Assembly (NCBI RefSeq): GCF_036178145.1
Contig: NZ_CP108067.1
Coordinates: 248,001-312,000, forward strand
DNA: 64,000 nucleotides
Source: Streptomyces sp. NBC_00273
GTDB lineage: Bacteria; Actinomycetota; Actinomycetes; Streptomycetales; Streptomycetaceae
Reading direction: 5' to 3'
The notes under the pieces were generated by a model. The model made no database searches. It was not told where the DNA came from and saw only the letters and a list, made by a program, of their open reading frames with translations. Positions 36,728 to 46,600 of this stretch are shown piece by piece. Numbering within the stretch: the stretch's first letter is position 1; each line of letters starts with the position of its first letter. The translations under genes were made by a program, and so were the position numbers.

Positions 36728-37530
36728 GCCGACGCACAGGGGCCTGAAACCCTGGCTCCCTGCCGCGCCAATCTCCTGGACAGTCTCGCCAGACAACCCG
36801 CGCGCCCTATCTCCTCTTTCCCCGCGTCACTGGGCTCCTCCGTGACGTTTTGGGCACGCGCGGCGCAGGCTTACAGGTTCCCGCCGCAAGCAGGGCGACG
36901 GCCCGGTCTCTACGCGGAGTCGACGCTGCGGCCCCGCCCGCCGGCGAGTACCGCGGCGAGCCGGAGCGTCGCGCCAGTTGGCCCTTGGGGAGGATCGGAC
37001 CGGTGAGTAGCGACTCCGCTCGGTGTCGCAGGGCGCTCGTACAACGATCCCGCCACCGGCCTGGACGTCGAGGAACACGCCAGCCTGCGGCCGGACTGCG
37101 GGCGGCGGCCTGGTGGCTGGCCCACGTGTTCCCCGGGCACTACGGGCCGAACGCCCGTTGCTGGGAGCAGATCCTCGACGCGCACGCCACCCGTCGCAGC
37201 CTCGGCGCCCACGTCGTCGGGTCAGCGCTCGGCCGAGGACCTCCGGGGCCCGCGAAGTCCGTGACGGTGTCTTGCGCCGGTGAGCAGCGTGGGCAGGCTC
37301 GCCGGATCCGGAGAGCACCTACGCCCCGAAACCAGAGCACCGCCGCGCAGCGCGCACGCGAAGCCCGGAGGACGGCAGGGGAAAGTAACCGCTGTACTGA
37401 TGTTCCCCGAGGCCGAGCGCGGACGGGACGTACACGGACGGCAACGTGCAGCCGCTCTGCCGTCCGTGCCACCGACTCAAGAGGCTCGAGAACGCTGGGG
37501 GCCGCTGGTGCCCCGTTCGAGGCTGCCGGG
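36728..37530. other. Intergenic stretch, no recognised gene
   Basis: About 800 bp have long but uncharacteristic frames on both strands. A plus-strand stretch around 37110-37215 (AWWLAHVFPGHYGPNARCWE) has the amino-acid make-up of a real protein fragment, but I cannot assign it. Eroded coding sequence is likely. Confidence 0.3.
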
Positions 37531-37776
37531 CTACCTCGGTGCGGAGAGGATTGGGTTCAACAGGCTGCCAATGACGGGGATTCCGCCCGCCCCCGCGCAG
37601 GTGACATCGCCGACCGCACCGGCGATCGGCAATCCGTGCAGGGTCTTGCAGAGGTCTAGCCCCCCCAACCCCCCGATCCCCGGCATTGGTGCGGCGCTGG
37701 CGGGTGCGGCCAGGGCCCCGAGGAGAGCGGCGGTCCCGAGGGAGAGGGCGGCAAGCGCCCGGCTGGTGTTATTCAT
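37531..37776 (-). CDS. Small secreted hydrophobic protein, unknown function
   Basis: The 81-residue protein has a clear Sec signal peptide (MNNTSRALAALSLGTAALLG, cleavage after PASA) and a short Gly/Leu/Pro-rich mature part with two cysteines (LDLCKTLHGLPIAG, GDVTCAGAGG) that could form one disulfide. It resembles small cell-surface proteins of streptomycetes in size and composition, but lacks a chaplin signature that I can recognise. Confidence 0.65.
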   Translation of the reverse strand: MNNTSRALAALSLGTAALLGALAAPASAAPMPGIGGLGGLDLCKTLHGLPIAGAVGDVTCAGAGGIPVIGSLLNPILSAPR

Positions 37777-38100
37777 GCCCCGCCAACGATCTCCATCCCG
37801 CCGGAGTCACGCCCGGCTCACAGCCATCGCCCTGTGCGAGCCCTGACCAGGCCTGTGCGGTGCACGCGCTGGACGACGCTCCCCACAGGCCTGCCCAACG
37901 ATGCCTTAGTGGTCAACGCTCGAAGTCCTTCAAGGGTTGACCCGAGAACAGGGTTTGTGGCGAGACCGGTCCGGGTTGTCTTGGTTGTAGAGCGAGGCTG
38001 GCACTAAGGTCAGGCCGCCGTGTCAGCCCCGCCGCTACTGGTCGCAGGGCCCGGTCACTGTTCACCAGAAACAGCAGCCCGACTCCTGGCAGCCGCGACG
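37777..38100. other. Intergenic stretch, no gene seen
   Basis: These 324 bp lie between the small secreted protein and the end of the glycosidase gene. They include the upstream region of the secreted-protein gene. I see no repeat or further gene. Confidence 0.35.
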
Positions 38101-39075
38101 TCACCGAGCTGAGGTGATCGGCGGGTTGCCCAGTTCTTTGATGAGTTGCCGGTAGGTCGTGAGGGCTGGCTTGGGGGTGTAGTCGTCGCGCAGGAGGCCG
38201 AAGTGGTGGAAGAGCCCTTCGGCGTTGCTGTCGGCGTCCCGCAGGGCGAAGAGCGAGTAGCCGTCGATGTTCAGGTCGGTGGCGAGGGCGGCGACGGTCC
38301 GGATGATGGTGTCGAGGGCGGCGGCCTGCCGCTGCTCGGTGCGGCCGGGGCCGGTGGGCCAGCCGTTCTCGCAGATGCGGATCGGGACGGTGTTCGGGAT
38401 GCCGGCCTGCGGCAGGCTGGTGCGGCGGAACGCCGTGAGGACCGCGGTGACGGCGTCTGCCAACTGGTCGGCCGCGATGGGCCGGAACACGTCCGGGAAA
38501 AAGTCCAGGCCGACGTAGTCCAGGTTCTGTCGGAAGCGTGCGTCGGCCAGGGCGCCGAGGTCGGACCAGAAGGTGTCGGCCGGGTCGAAGGTCGGTACGG
38601 CGTTGAAGCCGACCGCCACACGGTGGTCGAGGGATTGGGCCTCCTGCTTGGCGGCGACCACACCCTGGACGAGCGCGTTCAGGACGTTGGGGATGCTGCC
38701 GTCGACGACAGAGAGGTTGAGGTTGGGCTCCTCGCAGATCTGGACCGATGCCAGCTCGGGTCCGCCAGTCCGGACGGCCTCGCGGACGAACTCCGGCCAG
38801 CCGTCCAACTCGCCGGACGGCTCGCGGAACTGCAGCACGAGGTCCAGAGTGCGGCCGCGCTGGAGGTAGGCGTGCGGATCGGCGGGTGTGGGCTGCGGTG
38901 GTGTCACGGTGGCGGCGAACGAACGGTAGGCGCGCACCGCCAGCGTGGCCGCGTCGCCCTGGAGCTCGTCGAGGGCGTCGATGATGCGGTCCGGTGCGTC
39001 CGGTCGGACCGGATGGATGATGCCCTGGTCGTCGCCCAGGATGCCGCCGGGATAGATGCCGAAGGTCATGGTCAT
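38101..39075 (-). CDS. Clan-A-like glycoside hydrolase, cytosolic
   Basis: The 324-residue protein has a TIM-barrel glycosidase pattern. SVQICEEPNLNLSV provides the acid/base Glu followed by Pro-Asn near the end of strand 4, DYVGLDFFPDVF lies at strand 6, and VPIRICENGWPTGPGR provides a nucleophile Glu near strand 7. It lacks a signal peptide, unusual for extracellular glycanases, so it probably acts on an imported or internal glycoside. The substrate is unknown. It is divergent from a TetR-type regulator with a shared 57-bp gap holding a palindrome, so it is likely to be regulated by that protein. Confidence 0.7.
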   Translation of the reverse strand: MTMTFGIYPGGILGDDQGIIHPVRPDAPDRIIDALDELQGDAATLAVRAYRSFAATVTPPQPTPADPHAYLQRGRTLDLVLQFREPSGELDGWPEFVREAVRTGGPELASVQICEEPNLNLSVVDGSIPNVLNALVQGVVAAKQEAQSLDHRVAVGFNAVPTFDPADTFWSDLGALADARFRQNLDYVGLDFFPDVFRPIAADQLADAVTAVLTAFRRTSLPQAGIPNTVPIRICENGWPTGPGRTEQRQAAALDTIIRTVAALATDLNIDGYSLFALRDADSNAEGLFHHFGLLRDDYTPKPALTTYRQLIKELGNPPITSAR

Positions 39076-39093
39076 GTCGCCCCAAAAATCTTG

Positions 39094-39119
39094 GTGTCAC
39101 GCCAATTTTGTGGTGACAC
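39094..39119. promoter_or_regulatory. Candidate TetR operator
   Basis: An inverted repeat GTGTCAC (39094-39100) and GTGACAC (39113-39119), 12 nt apart, fills the short gap between the divergent glycosidase and TetR genes. Its position suits an operator that controls both promoters. It is unverified. Confidence 0.55.
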
Positions 39120-39132
39120 TATCATGTGAGCC

Positions 39133-39804
39133 ATGGGCCTTCGAGAGATCAAGAAGCAGCAGACCCGCACGGCGATCGCCAACGCGGCCCTGCCTCTCTT
39201 CCTGGAGCACGGCTTCGACCAGGTCACGGTCGCCGAGGTGGCACGGCACGCGGGCGTGTCCACCAACACCGTGTTCAACTACTTCCCCACCAAGGAAGAC
39301 CTGTTCTTCGACCGCCAGACCGAGGTCGAGAACCACCTCGCCGCCCTGGTGCGCGACCGAGGACCGGGCACCTGCCCCATCGAGGCCGTCCGCGACGACC
39401 TGCTCTCCGCGCTACGGCAGGACCACCCCATGCTCGGGCTCCAGCCCGGAGCGCCCGCGTTCTGGCAGGTCATCCAGGACAGCCCGGCCCTACGCGCCCG
39501 CGAACGCGAGATCGGCGAACGCATCGAGGCCGCTCTGGCGACCGCTCTGACCGAACATCCGCCGAACGTCGCGGACGCACCCGGCAATGCTGGCTACGCG
39601 TTGCCCGTGCTCCTCGCGGGCGCCATCGCCGGAACACACCGCGCCGCTCTGCGCGAGCTCCGACGACGCATCATGTCCGGCGAACCGCCCGCGCGCGCCC
39701 TCAATGCCGTCGCCTCGGCGGCCCTCCAGGCATTCAACCTGCTCTGCTCCGGACTTCACGCAGGTGACGAACGGACGTCGCAGGAGCCACAGCTCCCTCA
39801 GTAA
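39133..39804 (+). CDS. TetR-family transcriptional regulator
   Basis: The 223-residue protein has an N-terminal TetR HTH (TRTAIANAALPLFLEHGFDQ, then VTVAEVARHAGVSTNTVFNY and FPTKEDLF, residues of about 10-55) and a helical ligand-binding domain. It probably represses itself and the divergent glycosidase gene until a ligand binds. The start is the ATG at 39133, with a short leader containing part of the palindrome just upstream. Confidence 0.92.
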   Translation: MGLREIKKQQTRTAIANAALPLFLEHGFDQVTVAEVARHAGVSTNTVFNYFPTKEDLFFDRQTEVENHLAALVRDRGPGTCPIEAVRDDLLSALRQDHPMLGLQPGAPAFWQVIQDSPALRAREREIGERIEAALATALTEHPPNVADAPGNAGYALPVLLAGAIAGTHRAALRELRRRIMSGEPPARALNAVASAALQAFNLLCSGLHAGDERTSQEPQLPQ

Positions 39805-39850
39805 CAACCACTAACGAAATGAGTAGCGGGGGACGCTAGGCTCCCGTGGC

Positions 39851-40192
39851 ATGAGTCAGAGTGGTTCGCAAGCGGCAGCGTTCTTCCGAGAGGCCCGCCA
39901 GAGCGGAGTGGTCTGGTTTGTCCGGGATGACGAGGGAAGCCCGGCTCCCCTCTCCGCGGACGGCACGCGGAATCTTCCCTACTGGTCGACCATGGCCCGC
40001 GCCCAGAGGGCGGCGAAGATCTGGGGGCACGGGCTACGTGTTGAGTCCATGCCCCTCGACGCCTGGCGGGATAGCGATCTGCCCGATGCCGCCCAAGAGG
40101 GATACATGATCGGGATCAACTGGAGCGGACCGCGCCTCGTCGGCTGGAGCTTCACCCCGGTGGAAGTCCTCAACCGGCTCGCAGCGGGGTGA
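39851..40192 (+). CDS. DUF2750 protein
   Basis: The 113-residue protein has the DUF2750 features AAAFFREARQSGVVWFVRDD, LPYWSTMARAQRAAKIWG and GYMIGINWSGPRLVGWSF. The function of this family is unknown; members resemble immunity or adaptor proteins. Its stop is directly followed by the stop codon of the antiparallel transposase, so the IS end lies right at its 3' edge without damaging it. Confidence 0.88.
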   Translation: MSQSGSQAAAFFREARQSGVVWFVRDDEGSPAPLSADGTRNLPYWSTMARAQRAAKIWGHGLRVESMPLDAWRDSDLPDAAQEGYMIGINWSGPRLVGWSFTPVEVLNRLAAG

Positions 40193-41022
40193 TTAGCCCG
40201 CGGCGCCGCTCAATACAGAGCGCAGCCGCCGCCAACAGATCAGCGCGCATCCGAGGGTGAGGAAGGCTTCGTGGATGTCGTCGCGTATCTCCCAGCGGAT
40301 CCGTAGGCGGCGGAACCAGTGCAGGTGAGCGAACGCGCGCTCCACGACCCAACGTTGGGTACCCAGGCCGGAGCCGTGCTCGATGCCACGGCGAGCGATC
40401 AGCGGCTTGACACCCAGGCCCCAGACCAGACGGCGGTACTTGTCGTGGTCGTAGCCGCGGTCGCCCAGCACCACGTCAGGCCGGCGTCGAGGTCGGCCAC
40501 GCTGGCCGCGCACGGGCGGCACGGCCTGGAGGAGCGGGATCAGCTGGGTGACGTCGTTGCGGTTGCCGCCGGTCAGGGTGGCTGCAAGCGGGATGCCGGT
40601 GGCGTCGGTGATCAGGTGGTGCTTGCTGCCCATCCTGCCCCGGTCCACTGGGCTTCGTCCGGTCTTGGGTCCCCCTTTAACGCACGGATGTGGGACCCAT
40701 CGACCGCCGCACGGGAGAAGTCCAGAGCGTTCGCGCCGCGGAGTCTGGCGAGGAGTACCTCGTGCAGCCGGGACCACACGCCAGCCTCGGTCCACTCCGC
40801 CAGGCGTCGCCAGCAGGTCATGCCCGAGCCGAAGCCCAGTTCCTGCGGCAGGTGTTCCCAGGCGATCCCGGTATGCAGCACGAACAGAATGCCCTGGAAC
40901 ACCAGCCGGTCCGGATGCCGCTTGCGTCCCGCATGCCGGGTCCGACGCTCGACCTTGGGCAACAGCGGCTCAACCACCACCCACAATGCGTCATCGACTT
41001 CCCACGGCTTTGGTCGAGCCAC
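40193..41022 (-). CDS. IS5-family transposase, two frames joined by -1 frameshift
   Basis: The first frame (VARPKPWEVDDALWVVVEPL, WEHLPQELGFGSGMTCWRRL, first Asp in AAVDGSHIRALKG) joins the second (GPKTGRSPVDRGRMGSKHHL, Asp in VVLGDRGYDHDKYR, Glu in WVVERAFAHLHWFRRLR). They overlap at AAAGGGGGA near 40677. The GTG at 41022 is the likely start. The coding part looks complete, ending SVLSGAAG; the family often ends differently, consistent with a lost terminus. Confidence 0.82.
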
Positions 41023-41088
41023 CCCGCACCCCCAGATCACCGGTCCGGAACAATCCAACCACCTCAAAGATCATTTTGTTAGGAGTTC
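40193..41088 (-). mobile_element. IS5-family element, left end apparently lost
   Basis: The right end has the terminal repeat GAACTCCTAACAAAATG (read inward, ending at 41088), followed by TTA. No matching repeat is visible on the left, where the transposase stop directly abuts the DUF2750 gene. The left terminus therefore seems deleted. It shares the TTA at 41089-41091 with the next element. Confidence 0.75.
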
Positions 41089-41091
41089 TTA

Positions 41092-41976
41092 GAGGCCCTA
41101 ACAGAAGTTGTTGATCATGTGACTTTCAGTTCGGGTGGTCGTTGGTCTGGTCGTGGGGAAACGCCAGTCACGGCCGTGGATCGTGTCGGATGAATTGTGG
41201 TCGCTCGTCGAGCCGTTGCTTCCGGATCCGGCGCCGAAGCGGGTGGAGGGCCGTCCGCGGGTGCCGGACCGGCAGGCACTCTGCGGGATCCTGTTCGTGC
41301 TGCATACCGGGATCCAGTGGGAGTACCTGCCGCAGGAGCTAGGGTTCGGTTCCGGGATGACCTGCTGGCGGCGTCTGGCCGCGTGGAACGAGGCAGGTGT
41401 GTGGGACCAACTGCACCTGGTGCTGTTGAAGAAGCTGCGGGTCGCAAGGAAGCTGGACTGGTCGCGGGCGGTGATCGACTCCTCCCATGTCAGGGCCGCT
41501 CGGCGGGACCCAAAAGCGGTCCCAGCCCGGTCGACCGCGCTCGGCCGGGTAGCAAGCACCACCTGATCGTTGACGGGCAGGGCATCCCGCTGGCTGTCTC
41601 GCTGACGGGCGGGAACCGCAACGACGTCACTCAGCTGATGCCGCTGCTGAACAAGATCCCGTCGGTCGCCGGCCTCGTCGGCCGGCCCCACAGACGCCCG
41701 GACAGTGTTCTGGCCGACCGCGGCTACGACCACGACAAGTACCGCCGCCTGGTCTGGGCGCTCGGCGTCAAACCCGTGATCGCCCGCCGCGGAGTCCCAC
41801 ACGGCTCCGGCCTCGGCGTCTACCGGTGGGTCGTGGAACGGACCATCGCCTGGCTTCACGGCTTCCGCCGGCTACGGATCCGATGGGAACGACGCGACGA
41901 CATCCACGAGGCCTTCCTCGGCCTCGCCACCTGCCTCATCACCCACCGCCACGTCCAACGCCTTTGTTAGGACCTC
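41092..41976 (+). mobile_element. IS5-family element in opposite orientation
   Basis: The ends are GAGGCCCTAACAGAAG (41092) and, read inward from the right, GAGGTCCTAACAAAGG (to 41976). The left flank is TTA and the right flank is TAA. It abuts the previous IS5-family element with only TTA between them. Confidence 0.8.
41135..41970 (+). CDS. IS5-family transposase, frame change in the middle
   Basis: The first frame (GKRQSRPWIVSDELWSLVEP, EYLPQELGFGSGMTCWRRLA, Asp in AVIDSSHVRAARR) is followed in the -1 frame by GPKSGPSPVDRARPGSKHHL, the second Asp in VLADRGYDHDKYR and the Glu in WVVERTIAWLHGFRRLR. Unlike the other IS5 copies here, the overlap (cggcgggacccaaaag, near 41500) lacks an A5G5 slippery run, so the change may be a plain mutation or use another slip site. 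Confidence 0.78.
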
Positions 41977-42294
41977 TAAGCAGGGTGACTTTCGGTTGCA
42001 GCAGGTCAGGCGCCGCTGCCACCGCCCCTGTAGCGGCGTCGCGTGCCTCCTTCCGGCGGCCCTGGATCAACTTCTTGGCCAGCAGATACGCGGGCTGGTA
42101 CTCGGTGGGCGAGACCTCGCCGCTCGCGTGCAACCGTCCTCCGGCGTAACCGACAAGCTTGCAGATCCGTCCCAGCTCGCCCTGCGCGCGCAACTGCTCG
42201 ACCACCTCATGAGCAATGGCCGGGCGGCGCGAATACACCCGGTTCCCGGCAAAGGTGACAGCGGATCCGGTGGCTCTCTCGCCGCGACACCGCG

Positions 42295-42492
42295 GGGATC
42301 GCTTTCCCGGGCAACGACTTCTGGATCTTCGACGACGCCCAGGTTCTCATCCAGCACTTCGCAAGTGATGGGACGATCAAGGCTGAGTGGCGGGAGCTGA
42401 CCACTGATCCCGTCGTCCTGGGGTTGTGCCGCAGCGCGTTCGCGGCGGTATGGGAGCGAGCCGTCCCGCACGCCAACTACAAGCCGACGTAG
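42295..42492 (+). pseudogene. DUF6879-family protein, C-terminal remnant
   Basis: The frame reads GIAFPGNDFWIFDDAQVLIQ, HFASDGTIKAEWRELTTDPV, then LCRSAFAAVWERAVPHANYK and PT, a typical DUF6879 C-terminus. The N-terminal two thirds are missing on the IS side. In Streptomyces this family sits beside XRE/DUF5753 regulators, and a decayed one follows. Confidence 0.72.
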
Positions 42493-42505
42493 CCCGATCT
42501 GTCAT

Positions 42506-43060
42506 GGTCGCGTCGCCGTTCCCGCTATCGATGAGGCCCGTCGGAGCCTCGGGGTACGCCTGCGGGACCTGCGTAGAGCCGGTGGTTTCAAGACGGCACG
42601 GGCTTTCGCGGCCCGTGCCGGCTGGAGTGAGTCAAAGGTCTCCCGGATCGAGCGCGGCATCACCTCGCCCAGCGAGGCTGACCTGCGCGCCTACGCCGAG
42701 CACAGCGGCGCCCCGCAGGACTACAGGGACTTGCTGGCGACCGCGAGCAGCATCCATGAGATGTATGTCGAGTGGAAGCGCGTCTTCGGCAACGGCCTCA
42801 TGCCGGTGCAGGAGGCCGCGCTGCCCCGGTACGAGCGCACCCGCCACTTCCGGATCTACGAACCGGACGTCGTCCCGGGCCTGCTCCAGACTCCCGCCTA
42901 CGCGCGGGCACTGATGGGGCGGGTCATCGCGGTCTGGGGCATCCCCGATGACGCCGAGCAGGCCGCCGAAGTACTCGCGGTACGCAAGGCCGCTGTCCTA
43001 CGCGCGCCGGCCGCCAGTTCGGCATCGTCGTGGAGGAGACCGAGGATGCATGCCTGGCTC
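42506..43060 (+). pseudogene. XRE-family regulator with DUF5753 domain, decayed
   Basis: The open frame encodes AIDEARRSLGVRLRDLRRAG, an XRE HTH (FAARAGWSESKVSRIERGIT) and the DUF5753 ligand domain (YERTRHFRIYEPDVVPGLLQ, TPAYARALMGRV). It has no start codon in frame near its beginning. After AVLRAP near 43005 the expected text RRQFGIVVEET occurs in another frame, so there is a frameshift and the end is lost. It is the usual partner of the DUF6879 gene. Confidence 0.72.
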
Positions 43061-43323
43061 AACGACCCGGCCTCTCCAGCGTCACTGCGAACATTGACGA
43101 GTTCAAGCAACGAAATTGTGAGCCGGGAGGGAGGTGTCAGACGGTTACCGTCAGGCCTGACTCGGCCGCGAACCGTTGCTGACGGTCTGGAGCCGTCGTC
43201 GCGTTCCTGCGGACGTTGACGAGCCAACTGCCGTCGCAATCAAGCTGATCGGGCTGCGCCCCCTGGGTATCGGGGTGCCGCTGTGGCATCCTGTGGCCAC
43301 TTGTACGATGACAGGGGGCGTGT

Positions 43324-43641
43324 GTGGGCGAGCGTGACAGTGTGGGCGAGGGCGACGGACTCGATCTGACCGACGCGGTCGGACTGCTGCGCGAACAGCT
43401 GGCCGCCGCCCAGCGCGAGGCCGACGGATCGGACGTCCGGTTCCGGGTCGGTGACGTAACCGTCGAGTTCGCCATGCAGCTGACCCGTACGGGTTCCGGC
43501 GGCGGCACCCTGCGGTTCGGCGTCGTCGGCGTGGACGGCAAGCGGGAGCGCGCAGAGAGCACCACCCACCGCATCCAGCTCACCCTGCATCCCCGGTCCG
43601 CCTCCGGCGGCGACGTGGAGATCGGCGACAACGACGACTGA
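43324..43641 (+). CDS. Trypco2-domain protein (trypsin-co-occurring)
   Basis: The 105-residue protein has the trypco2 core GLDLTDAVGLLREQLAAAQR, then VRFRVGDVTVEFAMQLTR, LRFGVVGVDGKRERA and HRIQLTLHP. This small alpha/beta domain is named for its regular neighbourhood with trypsin-like peptidases in predicted conflict systems and is thought to be an adaptor. The GTG at 43324 is preceded by GGGGG. It ends 30 bp before the large protease gene, with which it forms an operon. Confidence 0.82.
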   Translation: MGERDSVGEGDGLDLTDAVGLLREQLAAAQREADGSDVRFRVGDVTVEFAMQLTRTGSGGGTLRFGVVGVDGKRERAESTTHRIQLTLHPRSASGGDVEIGDNDD

Positions 43642-43671
43642 GGGCACGGTGACCCGGCCCCGGGAGTGGCG

Positions 43672-46600
43672 GTGAAGTTCGAGCGGGTGGTGCAGGTACG
43701 TGGGCGGGACGGCACGGGCCCCGGCTCGTTCGGGACCGGCTGCCTGATCGCGCCCGGCCTCGTCCTGACCGCCGCGCACATCCTGCGCACTGAGGAGGGC
43801 GTGGTCCGCACGCCCACGGTCACTTTTCCGGCCGACGGTGAGCCGGGTCCCTGGGACGCCCGGGTGCTCTGGCTGCGCTACGACGCGAGCGTGGACGCCG
43901 CCCTGCTCGCAGTGAGCGGCCCGGCCGCGACGCGGGCGACAAACCCGGAACCGCAGCGGTGGGGTGACCTCGTCACCCGCGCCGCTTCCCATCCGGTGGA
44001 CTCGTACGGCTATCCGCGCAGCCAGCGCATGCCCGCGGGCACCACCGGCCCGGCCCGCACGGAGGAGCAGTTCGCCGGCCGCGTCAGCCCCGGCACCGGC
44101 GGATCGGCGCGCCGCTGGGAATTGCTGAGCAACGACCCGTTGCCGCCCGCGGACCGCCAGGGCCAGGGCTGGGCTGGCATGTCCGGCGCCCCGGTGTTCA
44201 GCGGCGACCTGCTCCTCGGCGTGGTCCGGCAGGACCGGCGCGCCGAAACCGGCACCCGGCTCACCGCCACCCGCAGCAGCGAGATCGTCGCCGACGAAGG
44301 CTTCCGCACCGCCCTGCGCACCCAGGCGGCGCACGGGCCGCGCGCACCGGTCGTCGAGCCCGCCGAACTGGCTCCGCTGCTCGACCCGGCCGCCCCCGAA
44401 CGCGACCTGCGGTCCCCGGCGATGCTGTTGCGCGCCGATGTGGAAGCCACCCCGTTCCGGGGCCGCGTCCAGGACTGGGAGAAGTTGCGGGAGTGGTGCC
44501 TCACCCCACGCAGGACGCGCCCGTGTCCCGGCGCACCGGCCGGGGACCTGACGGTCCGGGTCCTCACCGGACCCGGCGGTCAGGGAAAGAGCCGTCTGGT
44601 GCGGCGGCTCGTGGAGGCCGTGCGCGCGAAGCCCGGCTGGACCGCGGGCCTGCTCCGCAGCGACCTCTCCGACGAGGACCTGCGTGGCAACGGATTCCCG
44701 CCCTCTGGCGGAACACCCGCCTCGGCGCTGCACGCCCTCGGCGACTGCGCCCGCGACCTGCTCCTGGTCGTCGACTACGCGGAGTCCAGGCCGCGCTGGA
44801 TACGCCGGCTGATCGACCGGGCCCGCGCGGCGGCCGCAACCGGGCTAACCGTCCGCGTGCTGCTGGTGGCCCGCTCGTCCGGCGGATGGCAGTTCGACCC
44901 GTACGACACGGGCGTGGCCACCCACGAGATCCTCGCCTCCGCGCTGACCACCGAACTCGGCCCGCTGGACGTGACATCGGACGGCCGCCGGGAGGCGTTC
45001 GCCGCGGCGCTGCCCGGACTTGCCGAGCACCTGGAGCGCACCGACGGCCAAGAGGACTACGACTGGGCCGCCCTGGTCGGCGGGCTGAGCGTCCCGTCGG
45101 ACATGTCGGGACGCCGCTACGCCACCGCCCTCAACGTCCAGATGGAAGCACTGGCCGCACTCCTCCAGGCGGGCCCCGCCCCCCTCGACATCGTGCCCGG
45201 CGAGGCGGTCGAGGCGACGCTGCTGCGCCACGAGGAGCGATACTGGGCGCGCACGCTCGCCACCGACGGGGAGCGCCCGCTGCCGATGCCCCTGATGCGC
45301 CGGGTCGTCGCCGCGGCGACGCTGTGCGGTGCCGCCGACGAGGACGAGGCGATGAAGGTCGTGGCCCGGGTGCCGGCCCTCGGCCGGGGGCGGGAGTGGG
45401 AGCTCGCTGCGGCGATCGGCCGGCTGTACCCCGGAGCCGGGGACACCTACTGGGGGATGCTACAGCCCGACCGGGTGGCGGAGTTCCAGGCCTCGCTCAC
45501 CGTGGCGGATGTGCCGACGCTGCTGCCCGCCCTGATGGCGGGCGCGACGGCCGCCCAACAGGTGCAGGCGCTGACGGTACTGAGCCGGTCTGTGGTGGCC
45601 CACGCCAACGGCGCCCGCACCCGGCAGCGCGACCTCGTCCTTGCGCGGCTCGACGCGCTGCTGGAGCAGCAGGACCTGGCCGCGGAGGTACTGCGCGCCG
45701 CCGCGGCCGCGCTGCCGGAGGCCTCCGACGCGCTCACCCGGTTCGCCGTCCGCCTCACCCAGCAGCTGGTCGAGCGCTACCGCGAGTCCGCGCGCGGGGA
45801 GGCCGACCTGGACGGGCTCGTCTGGGCCTTGGGGGAATGGGCGAGGCGCAAGGCGCGGACGGGCGACTGGCGTACGGCCGTGGCGGCGGGAGAGGAGGCG
45901 CTGGTGATCCAGCGCGCCCGAGCCGCCGACGGGTCCCCCGCAGAGGAGCGGGTGCTGGCCGGTACCCTGATCCAGCAGGCCTCCGACCAGTGGACCGCAG
46001 GTTCCCGTCAGACGTCGCTCGCCCTTGCCGAGGAAGCCGTGGAGCTGTGCCGCAAGCTGGAGCGGAGCGGTCACGACGCGGACCCGGAGCTGCTGGCCAA
46101 GGCCCTGAACTCGCTGGCGGTGATCTACGAGGACGCGGTACGCCTGCCGGAGGCGGTGGCCGTGGCCGAGGAATCGGTCGCCATCCGCCGGGCGCTCGCC
46201 GGGCGCGACCCGTCCCACTCGGCCGCACACGCCGCGTCCCTGCGCACCCTCGCCAGCTGCCGAGCGAGCTCCGGGCTCGCCGAGGAGGGCCGGATCATCG
46301 TGGAGCAGGCGCTGGCCATTGAGCGCCGGCTGGCCACGGAGAACCCGGACGCCCACGCGGACGGCCTGGCCCACACGCTGAACTCGGTGTCCTGGCACTA
46401 CTGGCGGGAGGGCGCCAGCCCGGTGGGCACGCGCGCCACCCTTCAGGAAGCGGTCACCCTGCGAAGGCGGCTCGCCGCCGACAACCCGGACACTTACAAC
46501 AACAGCCTGGCGATCTGCCTGGTGAACCTGGCCACCGAGCAGCCGAACGAACAGGCGCTGGAGACGCTGGCCGAGGCGCGGGAGCTGTACGACCTCATGC

